Positions 23,650 to 35,025 of a stretch of DNA of 64,000 nt are shown here, piece after piece. This DNA comes from Hymenoscyphus infarciens (taxonomy: Eukaryota > Ascomycota > Leotiomycetes > Helotiales > Helotiaceae), in NCBI GenBank assembly GCA_001414345.1, contig LLCB01000250.1:1-64000 (forward strand), written 5' to 3'. The notes under the pieces are model-generated. The model saw only the letters and a program-made list of their open reading frames with translations, did not search any database and was not told the origin of the DNA. A program made the position numbers and the translations under genes. Position 1 is the first letter of the stretch. Every line of letters begins with the position of its first letter.

Positions 23650-25856
23650 TCACTGAAGAAACATATTCCAATTCTGATCAATATCCAGGTTCGAAAGATC
23701 CATCCAATCAAAATCATTTTCGCCCATCACTGGCATTTGATCGAATCCGAAGTTCGAGGAATGCGGCCCGTTATACAAAAGATCTTGATTCTCAAGACCA
23801 TACAAAGCTTCAAAGGAAGAGTTCGATATATCACCGCCTGTCTGTGGCTGTGTTGGAAGCTGAGGAGGTAATTCCGCGTTTTTCGGACTTGTCTCGGGCG
23901 AAGGAGTCGAAATGGGAACAGTGGGGTTCATCGATAAGACCCCAAAATGTGGTATTTGGATTTTCCTCGGTCCCTCAGACCTTGTACATTTTGGAAGACT
24001 CATAAGAGTATCCAGTGCAGAAGCACATTGAGAAGTCATTCTGCATCCAACCTCTTTCTCGGAAATATCACGAAAGAGGGATAGAGTGATTTCCAACAAC
24101 TTCCAGTCTGAGGTGAGCTGTGTTGAAATCGAATGATATATCCCGATTAAGACTATTACAGCTCCCATGAAGCCCACAAAATCTTGTGTTTTACAGTGGA
24201 ACAAAGCCTCCCCGTTGACTTCGGACCTAAGCATATGATGTCGTTTTACCATCTCTCGCGCTGAGTCGATACAAGAAATTCTGCTGTGGTTGAACTTTTT
24301 ATCCGAGGCCGTTCGGAGGACAAATGGGAGATGGAGATAGGTTTTGAGAAGATAAAAGAACGTTTGCGTGTATAAAGGTTCTCTGTCTTCTTCCGTTGGG
24401 TTGTCGGAGTGAAGGACGATGTTCCACCAGGTTTTGGGCATCATCAAGGCGATAGACTCCAATTCTTCATCCGTTTCTAGAGTTCGAGGCAGAGAAGGAG
24501 GAGCCGGATTCTGATTTCGATCGATTATTTTACTAGCAACAGAGAAGAGTCGGGTTGTGAAAGGTTGAGTGGCGAATGTGAAAATGTCATCGCTGATAGG
24601 GGTGTTATTTGTGAAAGAGCAATGGGCTGGAGAGATTCCGTATGGCAGGCCGAGAAGAAGAGAAGTGAATAAATCCCCGGAGTACAGGGTATGCCAGATG
24701 CTCCCATGTAAATGTGACTGGGAGTGGTGGTGATGGAGATTCTAAGAAGAGTATTAAAGTGGTGCTCGAAAGTGGGAACAGAAGACAACTTACTTTGACT
24801 TGTGCGATCATTATGCCATGACGATATGCACACCATGATTTTCTTGGTTTACCGACGTCCAAATAATACCTCGCCTGTAAAATGATAACCTCCAGTCCCT
24901 CTATAGTTGATGCAACCTCAAAGTCCGCAATGATTTCCTTTTCAATCAAGTCCAGAATCCGTTCATTGTCAGAATTAGTAGATCGAGCATAAGAAAAAGC
25001 CAGAAGAGCCATTTCCGTCACAATGTTGCTGTAGTATACGCGAGTTGCGTACTGGGACAATGTCTCGGTTGGAGCAGCCTTATTTCCGAATGTTTTTTCG
25101 CGCCATTGCGCCCACCATGAGCTGTTTTTTCTTAAAATACCTATCAACTCTGTGAATGAAGGGAGCGATGAGCGTATAAGATTGCAAAGATGTTTGTGTT
25201 TGGTTGTGGAATGCTTTTGACGTATCCTTTTTTCTTGAGAAACTGGCGAATTTTCAGTTGGTTTTGCAAGTACGACCTAAAGAAAATAAGCCTGAGCCGC
25301 CAATTCCACTTATTCACCCGGTCATCTGAGATTTAACGTAAATCTTGAATATTGCGAGGGAGGAAATTGTGAACCATTTCAAATCACTATTCATAACTCA
25401 CCTCACTCTCAACCAAAAGCAGCACCAACGGGGCCCTATCCTCCACACCTGCAATAGGAGCCTCATCAGAAGCCTCCTCGGACAAGTTCACAAGTTCGGT
25501 AATATCCTGATCATTAGGTCTTTCCTTGTCCTTCGTTTCCTTCAAAACATCATGGAGCAAAGACTCAAGCCTTGCAACTCTCTCCCTCAAAGTCTCATCC
25601 CGACGAACCTCTCCAAAGGCCTGTCTCTGGTCGATACATTCTGATCCATGAGCAACGCACTGCTGGCACACCTTCCGATTTCCAGGTGTGAAAAAGCATT
25701 TTACTTTTCGACGGCGGCCTGTTCAAAATGATGGTGAGCCAAGGCGGCGGGTCGGAGCTAACAGCGGAGTTAAGACTCACATTGAACGCAACTTTGGGTT
25801 CCTTTCCGAAAAGTCTTTTTAACAGTAGCACCCTCGGACGAGTTCGGAGAATTCAT
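23650..25856 (-). CDS. Zn(II)2Cys6 fungal transcription factor
   Basis: Four exons (25781-25856, 25402-25718, 24794-25276, 23650-24741) give 655 aa; introns are 62, 125 and 52 bp. The first intron falls inside the zinc cluster. Joined, the six cysteines are at residues 23, 26, 33, 43, 46 and 53 (C-x2-C-x6-C-x9-C-x2-C-x6-C), the binuclear cluster that binds CGG-type DNA half-sites. A coiled-coil dimerisation segment (L-R-E-R-V-A-R-L-E-S-L-L) follows near residue 75. A long helical middle part resembles the fungal-specific regulatory region, and the C-terminus is acidic and Asn/Asp-rich (F-D-W-M-D-L-S-N-L-D), typical of an activation domain. The target is unknown. The nearest candidate, the aldo-keto reductase on the other strand at 26.5 kb, is broken. 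Confidence 0.93.
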
Positions 25857-26544
25857 TTTTATATCCAGAGTTTAGTTATTGATTCAGAATAGCTACTGTA
25901 CGTGTTATCTAAAGTTAAAAGCAAGGAGGGAGGTTTGGTGAGATCTTCCATTTCGTCCGGATTTTTTGTCCGAACTTCCGAGCACGTGAGATAGCCGAGG
26001 GCCCTCTGGACAATAAAGCGGCAGCAAATAGGTACCTCGTTGATCCAACGCTATAGGATACTCTAAAGTATTGACCTAGATAACTGAAACAATTGAAGTT
26101 GATTGTTCCAAACATGTAGGTTAATAGTTTAAAATGTTCTAAGTTTTTAGAATAATTTACTGAAATTACCCCAGGGATGAACCTAAAATTAATGGCCACT
26201 TTTACTGTCCATCGTGAGCCCAGTCACACAAAGGTTGTTTTCCAATCAGAAATCATACAACCAAGAAAGGGGGACTGGCAGATATTCTTGGCTTTGACCA
26301 TGTTGACTATGAGATGCTCCTAAAACCGCAGTGAGACGTAATCTCCAAGGTTCAATTGATAATATGAAAACCGAAGAATTATAAATAGACTGGAGACTTC
26401 CCTTGATTAAAAGTGAAAATCATAATTGAGACCCACAAAAATATCTTCTATAACCACCAAGAGTCAAAATTACATTCCAACCAACCGATAAACCTGACGC
26501 TCCTCTCGGTCAACACCGACTTCTTAGTCCTACATGTTCTCTAA
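25857..26544. other. intergenic between TF and AKR pseudogene
   Basis: A shared upstream region for two genes pointing away from each other. Holds the third copy of the short dispersed repeat; nothing else recognised. Confidence 0.45.
26034..26168. repeat. short dispersed repeat, copy 3
   Basis: Starts TACCTCGTTGATCCAACG and contains ATTGTTCCAAACATGTAGG, resembling the copies flanking the NLR pseudogene. The most diverged of the three. Confidence 0.4.
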
Positions 26545-27803
26545 AAGTCTCACCTATTTGTCTCGGCACCATGAACTTGGGAGAGGTTTGGTACTCCAAT
26601 CCCCACCTATACATTCCCTTTCAAACACCAACAAACCCCCAGGAAACAACTAACCGGAGAATGCACTAAAGAAACGGCCTTCTCCATCCATGACCACTAC
26701 CGCTCTACTAGTGGAAACTTCCTCGATACAGCAAACATGTACATGAAAGGCGAATCCGAATCTTGGATTGGGGAATGGCTTTCTCTCCGTGGTTGTCGGG
26801 ATGAAAAGGTCATCGCGACCAAATACACCGTTCCCTTTAAGTTTGCTAATTCCCAATTTCCCAAATGCCCGGAACAATCCTCTCAAACTGGGGTGGGAAT
26901 AACAAGAAAAGTCTTCGCTTATCTCTACAATAGATTTTGGAGAATTTGAAAACGGACTATATTGACATTCTCTATGTTCATGCTTGGGAAGGAATGGCTG
27001 TTATTGAGGAGCTAATGAGAGGATTGGATGATGTGGTAAAGAGTGGGGAGGTTTTGTATCTCGGTGTCAGTAATTGGTCAGCTTGGGTGGTGGTCAAGGC
27101 TAACGATTATGTCCGTCAATATGGGCTCACTCCTTTTGTTGTTATGAAGGACGATGTAATGTTGCCGAGTGAGAAATTGAGCGTTCGGTTCTTCCTATGT
27201 GCAAGGAGGAAGGAATGGGAACACTGTTTGGAGTCCGCTTAGTGGAGGAAAACTCAAGAGCTCAAATATCAAGAGACCCGAAGATGACAAAAGCGAAAGA
27301 ACGACGCATGGAAATCTTGGTGGTGCTTCCGATGAGGGTTTTGAGAAGTGTGTAAAAGTGCTGGAGCCAATTGAGGAAAGAAAGGGGGCGACAACCACAA
27401 CTGTGGCTCTGAAATATTTAACACTCAAGGTTGGTCCCCAATTAAACAGAACCAGAAAAATACTCACTGGTAAATCTAGGTTCCTTGTGTTTTCCCGATT
27501 TGTGGAGGTCGACGTGTCGAGCATCTTCAGAGCAATATTGAAGCCATCAATATCGATCTTTCAGAGGACGAAATGAATGATATTGACTCCGCTTCTTCAT
27601 TCGACATTGGATACTCTTATTCGGTGTTATCTGGTGTAAGAGATAAACACGTTTCTGTATACAATCCGGCTAATGTCGTGAGAATGGGTCTTGCTTTTAA
27701 GGGTGTAGAAGAAGCCAGGGTATGTAACTTTGGATTGATAGTGAGAAGCAAGTTTGAAAAGGGGGTTGACTAACCTTTCTTATAGGCTATTGGCAGACAT
27801 TGA
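26545..27803 (+). pseudogene. aldo-keto reductase (AKR9-like), frameshifted
   Basis: Family motifs occur in order: V-S-P-I-C-L-G-T-M-N-L-G-E, then F-L-D-T-A-N-M-Y (catalytic Asp and Tyr), V-I-A-T-K-Y (Lys), D-Y-I-D-I-L-Y-V-H (His), V-L-Y-L-G-V-S-N, and a cofactor-binding V-F-P-I-C-G-G-R-R-V-E-H-L. The nearest relatives by pattern are norsolorinic-acid-reductase/aryl-alcohol-dehydrogenase type enzymes using NADPH. Three introns still fit (26591-26642, 27430-27479, 27720-27785). One-base shifts near 26855 and 26880, a stop near 26928 and further shifts around 27145-27200 break the frame. No in-frame ATG was found upstream. Recently decayed: most residues remain readable. The ending A-I-G-R-H-stop at 27803 is typical. 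Confidence 0.87.
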
Positions 27804-28225
27804 AGCCAGCAAGTCAGTGTGACGGGGAGTCTCGCCATGTCACGAATTGATTGCACTTCAGTAGATTTTGTGGGATGTACCACGTGACCCTCGGCGCTGG
27901 TAGAGGAACCTATAGATAGCTTTAAGAGCCTCAGTACTCTCTTTCCTTCTTAGGCGTTAATCACTATATATATTACATTATATTAATTCTACTTGAGTCT
28001 TAAATAAGGTAATAACTAAACTAGTATGCTTTCTATAATAGTAGACATTATAACTAGAAATTCGTATTTCTTACTTTCATATGAAGCTTTCTTATGATAT
28101 TATTTTGAGCAAGGAGCTAGGGAATAGCTGAAAGTTTATATAAAAATAATTGGAACATACTATTTTCTATACATCTATCCTCTTTTTTGATTTATAATAT
28201 ATAGAATGTCAATATTGAAAGAAAT
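27804..28225. other. intergenic, AT-rich patch
   Basis: Lies between the AKR pseudogene and the converging 3' end of the GH16 gene. The stretch about 27940-28200 is AT-rich and featureless. Confidence 0.5.
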
Positions 28226-30608
28226 CTACATGACCAAAGCGGCAATCAAACCAACAGCAAGGGCAAAGCCACTCACAACACGGAGGGCACCTGAACCATT
28301 GGTGGTAATTGGCGCAGTTCCGGTTGCCGAAGTAATGCTACCGAGGGTAAGTGTTCCAGTTTCAGCAGCAGTTCCGTTTCCAGCCGATTTGGTTGGGGCG
28401 TAAACAAAGCTTGTTGGCTTTGCAAAGCCTGCACACCCTTCACCAATACATGATGGGGAAGCAGCAGCTGAGAATCCTGAGTTTCCAGAAACACTGGTTG
28501 GCCTAGCGGATTCTGGGACCGGGGCGACAGGAGAGACTTCCAATACACCAATCGAGCTGGGTTTAACAAAATTGGACGGCGAAGAAATCTTGACTGTGCT
28601 TGAAGAGACACCAACACTATTTCCCTGTGGACAAGCTGGGCTTCCTGGACCTCCACATGATGGGGATCCTGGAATACTTGGCACGGCTGTTGTCGAAGCG
28701 ATGTTTGCTACGGTTGGGCTACCTGGGCAGACTGTGGTCGAAATTGCGATGACTTCGGTGGTGATGGAGCCAAGAGGACAGTTTGTAATAGAGGCAGAGC
28801 AAGCACTGATTGTTCCAGTCTTGGCTGTGGATGATCTCGGAATCAGTATTGCTATTTCTAGAAGTATGTTTGAGGAAATGAGGAGCCAATGGGTTGTGTG
28901 AGGAGAAAATAGTGTTACAATTCTCTTAAAACAACCCAAAAGAGGGAGAAATAACTTGGAGAACACCTACTGCTAAAGATAGTGGAAGTGGTCAATGGGA
29001 GATCAGCTCCAGTCAAGGTTGGGGTAGGTATTGCCTCGGCAGAGATTGGACAAATTGTGGTATACAAGGCCTACAATAAATCAGCATATTTCCTGATTAA
29101 ACCAGCGGGAAGGAGTCCGGGGAGAGTGGAGAAAAGGAAAAGATTGCTTACAATTGTTTCCGTAGTAATTGCTCCAACAGGGCAGTTGGTTACAGTAGCG
29201 GCACATGACAAAATAGTGCCCGTTTTGGTAGTGTATACGGTGGATGTCGTTAACGGAACGTCGCCCCCGGTCGGGGTTGGGGTGGCAATCGAGGAAGCGT
29301 TGGTGTAGTGGACCCCAGTGCTAAAGGGGACTGAGCTGCTGCTAATAGAAGTGTTAGTGGGATAATCAAAAGGGTAGCATATAATTACTGACGTGGCCGT
29401 TGAGGAGGCTGATGTAGAAGTCGATGATACAGGCAAGTCACTGACTGTGGCATTTGCATCGGTCTTTTTGTAAACCTTTACACTGTTAATCAACCAGTAT
29501 GCATCAGCATATTTGGCAGGGTTAGCAGCAACATAGGTTGAGCAAGTTGGGTATTTGTCTGCATCGTAGCATGAAGTTGCTTGCCAGAGAGAATCTTGGC
29601 CAGCCCAGTTCCCGCAGAAAGTGGTATCGATAACCATCTTGTGGTCTTTGAAGTGAGAGTCAATGTCGCCTATTCCACCAGTGGTGGTGAAGGTGGGAAG
29701 ACCCCATTTTGAAGTATCTGGCGATCCAGATTTGAGATCAGCTGGGATGTTTGCGGCAGCAAAGTTCCATACTGAAATCACTTCGCTGGTCCATTCCATA
29801 GCATAGACACCACCACCCGCACCGTTCAAAGAAGAGCCGTACGACTTAGCGTCAGTGTTGGTAGAGACACACTGCAAAAGATTAGCATGTATTCTTCTCA
29901 TGGACTAGAATGATGCGTTTGAAAGAACAAAGAGAAAAATTACATACGCCTTGACCGGTGTATTGAGAGCCGTACAAACTACTCTCCGCGGTGTCATCGC
30001 AATTATAGGTTGATTGAATACCGGTTTGTGCTGAGCCCTTTTGATTTCCCGCAACGGAAAATCCTGGTGATGTATGAAGGACGTTCAATCCAACGGTGTT
30101 CTCGTGGATATTCTCCAAAATATCGATTTCACCCTGTGCTGGGTAGTTTACATCCGAGAACGTCCAAAATGCTGGCCAAGTTCCACAAACAGATGCTGGC
30201 ATATGTGCGACGTCCAAAACGAATAACCCATGATTGTAGACAGTCTTGCTCTCGAGTCGGATACTGGGTCGTCCAGCTCCGTATGGTTCATACTGATTCC
30301 AATAATCGACACCAATGTAGGCTTGGTTATTTGTGCTCTTTACCAACTCTCCACCAAAATGAGTCGATTGTGCAACCTCTTTCGACTGGTATTGGACGTA
30401 TCCTCTCGTTGGATCAACGCTCTGTAATAAATCAGTAGTTGTTTAAGAAGAATATGAATAAACAAACCGTAAAGAAGTCAAATTTATCAAAGAAGCTTGA
30501 ACCTTCATAATTGTCTGCGGCGGAGCAAGTATATTTCTTGTCCGCGGACACGGCACCGGCGTAAGCCAGCGCAATTGCGCCAGCCTTTAAGAGGAAAGAA
30601 GAAGACAT
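28226..30608 (-). CDS. GPI-anchored GH16 beta-glucanase with Ser/Thr-rich stalk
   Basis: Five exons (30468-30608, 29948-30421, 29152-29871, 28971-29070, 28226-28824) with introns of 46, 76, 81 and 146 bp give 677 aa. Signal peptide about 1-22. The GH16 active site appears as G-E-I-D-I-L-E at 144-150, where the two Glu act as nucleophile and acid/base, preceded by W-P-A-F-W. This is the endo-1,3(4)-beta-glucanase pattern rather than the CRH transglycosylase pattern. Past residue about 330 the protein is a Ser/Thr/Pro-rich stalk with two related units (T-K-T-G-T-I-L-S-C-A-A and T-K-T-G-T-I-S-A-C-S-A). It ends in a hydrophobic tail after N-G-S-G, the usual GPI-attachment layout. Likely acts at the cell wall or plasma membrane in glucan remodelling or degradation. 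Confidence 0.93.
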
Positions 30609-32658
30609 AATTAGAATTAATAGGAAGATTGTGTAATTAAAGAGTGACTGAACGTGTATACGTCAAAAGAGGGGAAACCGATCTCAGAAAGAGTGATGAG
30701 AAAAGCCCGGGCCTTGTATTCTCCATTTCTGGGGAGCTTCGCCTTTTTGATATCTTCGGTGGTCGGGACCGCGCTTCTCCAAGGAGACACTTTTCCAACA
30801 ATTCCAGGCACCCGCTTCATTGAAGGGTTACGGTAAGCGGCTACATTACCGCACACGCCCAACCTGGAAGGAAAGTCTCTCGGTGGTGGTATGCTACCCG
30901 GCCGCGGGGAAGAGATGGACGAAAGTGGCTTAGATCAACTGGTGGGTTGTATGCCGATGAAGAGTCTGCAAGCGAAAGTGACTAGATTGTGCAAAAAGTG
31001 ATAAAGAGCAAACGATTCTGTGCGAAGATAATCCGCCAGTTTACCAATCCTGTAAGAGAGTTAGAGACACTTGATTCTAGGTTTTCAATGCAACTTCATC
31101 TCATAGCTACAACTGTCTGAGATACTCGGGAATGATTCCGGGTGTTAAAACGAAAGAGTGTACGAATGTCATACAGACCAGCAAGACAACACTAACTAGG
31201 TACCACTTCATCCTGCGAGTCCGAAGATTCCCCCTACTCTCCATCCCAAGTAAGATGTTCGCCAAAAATCGATCTCAAATCATTCCACGGATTCCACAGG
31301 CAGATACTTCGTCCCAGACGTAACAAAGGTTATCCAAATGGGGCAATTGCCACACTTCCGATGTCTTATGCCACCAAAAAACCCCTGAAAAGTATATAAA
31401 GTGACCCCCCTGTTCAACCTTTATTTCGCCAGAGACGAAGTAAAGACACGCAGTCCTTTGATAGTCTGGTGCAACAGGCTGGAAATAGCCCCTTCTTGAA
31501 AGGCCCAGATGATTTTCTCAGGGTCGTGCCTGCCCTATCAAGTCCCAATGGCGACGTCCACGTTGAATGTGAAGTTGTCCAATAAATCGCCAAAGAGCTT
31601 GAAAACGTGATGATTAGATATTCTGCCGAGTCGTGGGAAAACTGCGGGCTTTTCCAAATGATTCGACCACCTTTACCGAACTCGACAACGCCCCATAATT
31701 TTCTTAATCGTTACCCCTGAGCGGCTAGTCACAAAGTCCCATTTTTTCCACTTCCGCACACTCGTTTCTGCAGGGGAAATACCACATAGTCCGTCATATC
31801 CGGCTGAAGTGGAGTGGTTGTCTCGTTGGTCTCTGCTAATAGCCTACCCTTGGAAATTTCATCTAGATGTTACGAATTGGCTTCGAATGAATCGAATCAG
31901 ATCTATTATCAATTTAGTGGTGCTGTATTTTTAACTTTTATAGACTTGGCTACGGACACTAACCGGGTGATATACGGCTAGGGTTGGCATTAGGTTTCCT
32001 GAAACTTGAATCAACGTCAAGACTCAAGACATAAAAAGAAATCCTTTCCCTCAATTTTGTTCACGGTCGTTTATTCTTGGTGTGGTGGCGTTAAAAAGAG
32101 CTTCGATCAAGCACCCAATAATTGAACAATAAGTCCACTGTTTGCTGAGAACACGAAGAAAAAGACTTGGCGGCCAATTGAAGCCAGCTTAGGCGCTGCA
32201 TAAAAGGTGAGTTCATGTAAACGCCCAATGGCTCATCTTATGAAGCGCTCCATCCCGTGCCGGATTGGAAATTGTATTCTTGATGCCGCAGCTTTTCACT
32301 CGCTTTTCCGGGTACAATTCTAATCAACCCCCGCTTTCAACCAAAATCCCTTCCGAATTACAAGAGCAATACGAAGGGAGTCATGGGCCATCGCAATCGG
32401 GATCTAAATTTATCACGTGACCCAGATCCTCTCATCCTTTTAGCTTCACTTCAACGGTTTTCTTGCGAGATATGAGTTTGCGTGTTTTATTTCCTTCGCT
32501 TCTTATTCGACAGGGAAAAAACCCCCTTCGACTCCCCAAGTCTTAGTCCTTCTCTTTGTTGTGGTCAGTAGTTCAAATGCAATCACAAAGAAAAGGATGT
32601 TCTCGACCTTGGGTTCAAATAATTTATTGAAATTTTAGATAGGAGGAGCTATCAATGA
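30609..32658. other. intergenic, no supported gene
   Basis: About 2 kb of normal-composition DNA. ORFs at 30617-30862, 30654-30836 and 31132-31323 are short and lack motifs. A TATAAAG-like site lies near 31394 with no gene behind it. Confidence 0.5.
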
Positions 32659-33859
32659 TGTGTCTCTTTCCAACTGGTAGCAAACAAGCTTCCATCTAAA
32701 GTTTTCCGGCTGCCAGAATACAGCACCGGGAGAAGCAAAGACTCCTCAAATTCCAGTAGGCTACGACCGTACGCATATACCCATGTCAAAACTCGCACAA
32801 AACGTTCTAATTTCCAACGAACGCCGACAGCGCATCTCATACGGTTCCAAAAGCCTTCCGAATTCAACCTCGTGACCTCTCCGAAGCACCCGCAAGCTCA
32901 TAAGAAAGGTAAGATTACCAAGTCCACGACCTCCTATTAAACTCTCATCCAATCTTTTAAAAACCGCACTCCTCTCAAGATCAGTGGAATCTAAATATGA
33001 CTCAATCTGCGCTCCCCCGCCTTATATTCCCTGCCGAAGGAGTCCTCGAAACCATCCCGAAATAAATTTCCTAATAAGTGGCACACCCCAAGATGCACAA
33101 CTTGAAGGAGCAAAGGAAAACAGAAGGCGCAGATCATTCGCGCTAGTGGCTCCTACATTTCGAGCAGTCAGAACATACGCATATCCTGGGAGAGCAGTGA
33201 GATACGCTTATTCTCGTAAGTTTCGGGAGTATCCAGGCGAGGGAGACGAGGAAATATGGCTTGCGGATAACTTGTGGTTGCAAATAAGCGAGGAAGAAGA
33301 TGAAGACACGGATGAACCCATTTGGAATGCTGAACTCTTTCTCTGGGCACATAAATATAAAGCTTGCGTTAGGGAAAATAGAACGTTTCTTTCGGCTTTC
33401 AAGGATCAAGAGACAAGAGAAGGAGATGAGCACTTTCTTCGAGTCCCAAAACCAAAGCCAAAAAGCTGGTCGCATGCTGAAAAGCCCTTGGATATTACCT
33501 TGAAAAGGATTAATATCCTTCTGATAAGCTGTTGTTGTTACCTCGTCCTGGGCAAATTGAAAAAGGCCTTGAATGATTCAGTGGAGGCATTCAGGATTGC
33601 GAATTCAGTTCAAATGCTGTATATGGTTGGTAAGTGTCGTGTATATATTGGGATTTGTTTAAGTAGACTACGTCGATGGGAGGAGGCTGTTGCGGCGTTC
33701 AACTTGGCATCTGAGATACCGATTTCAGGTTGGGAACGAAGAATGGGGGATTTGGAGCTGATGGCTCACAGTTCCCTTACTCGACAGAGAATGGGGTTGA
33801 GAGAGTTGGATAAGGCTTCTTTTTTGGGTTTGATTTGGAATACTGTGAGGAGTCCATAG
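32659..33859 (+). CDS. TPR-like protein of unknown function, 5' end unresolved
   Basis: The frame 32984-33859 is open for about 290 codons. Its first 200 residues are basic then acidic (E-E-E-D-E-D-T-D-E), and the C-terminal part is helical and TPR-like (A-L-N-D-S-V-E-A-F-R-I-A-N; W-E-E-A-V-A-A-F-N-L-A). There is no in-frame ATG before the C-terminal third. An intron with donor GTAAGA near 32916 and acceptor ATCAG near 32984 would join it in frame to an open, ATG-less upstream stretch from 32659. The true start may be in a further exon, or the gene may have lost it. The C-terminal part resembles the end of the large gene at 35026-38959. No known family recognised. Confidence 0.5.
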
Positions 33860-35025
33860 TCGCAAAGTGTTTTCCCACAAAAACACACTTGTCCAGTCTC
33901 ACTTCATTCAATGGTCTTGATGGATAAGCATTAGTTACAGAATTCCGAAGTATAATATTGAAGTCTAGATCAAAGCAAAACAGAGCTGGAAAAGGGGTTG
34001 CGGCTGGCCAAGTCTTTGGTTAACCAATCGGAGAAAACCTGGACAAAGAAAACGCTCTACCCAACGATCACTCACTATTTGAATAAAGAAACCCCATCGC
34101 TTGCTATGCCCAATTATGTCACTGTCTAACTTAGAAGGGTATCGGGTTTCTAATGTTTCACAAAGTGCGAAATGCAACAAATTGAAAAGGTTTCCGATTG
34201 TAGCTGCTGCCCTGAACAAGGAGCTTGAGTGTACCGAGCTTGGTTGACACTGAAATTAAGGACAAATCCCACAATTGAAGGCTAAAACTTGACAGGTAAT
34301 AAAAAATGTCAGACGAAAGGTGCTGTGAACAATAACATGTGGAAATCAGTAACAATACCAGAAGGGGGGAGATGAATACTCTCACCCACCTCTCCCCCCG
34401 CGGCAAAACTCATAAAGAATTGCTCGAATTTCTACCAAACACCAAAGTAATTTCGGATTCGGAGTTTTAATTCCAAAAGATGTCAGCATGGAAATCAGGT
34501 GGTCTAAGGCTGAAAAGGAATTGACCGAGGAGGTAAAGACAGTTTCAATTTTCGAAACAAGCTGAAAGAGGAAAAAAAAGATTACGGTGAACACCCACAA
34601 CCGCATAAGAAAGCCACTATAGCCTCTCATTATCACTTTTAATGCCATTAATCCTTTCTTTTCATTCCAACAAAGGTGATCTTGGCGCACAAAAATATTG
34701 ACTTTCGCATCACAACCCCGCCTTCCCCCCCTTTATCCCCCTACCCCCGGATGCGGTCTGCACCCCGAAAGAACAAAGACATCACAATTCAATACTCGCG
34801 GAAATCTCAAGCTCAAGAGATACCAAGTTTCTTTCATTTGCTTAAGAGTAACTGATACCAATTGCTTGCTTCGTACTCGCAATCAACTCAAGCGATAACT
34901 TGGCAAGCCAACCAATCCCCTTTTAAACGAGAATACGACAACAATCAACACTTTGACAACGACAAGCCCAAGCTCACACTCAGCCCTATATTCAAGCTTG
35001 CCGAAAAGCCGAAAAGTCAGTGAAA
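33860..35025. other. intergenic between two TPR-like genes
   Basis: Minus-strand ORFs at 33965-34690 have no motif support. The last 150 bp is an A/C-rich leader before the large gene. Confidence 0.5.

Noticed and set aside
33965..34690. Minus-strand ORFs with hydrophobic stretches
   Set aside because: Overlapping frames without a common gene model or family signal.
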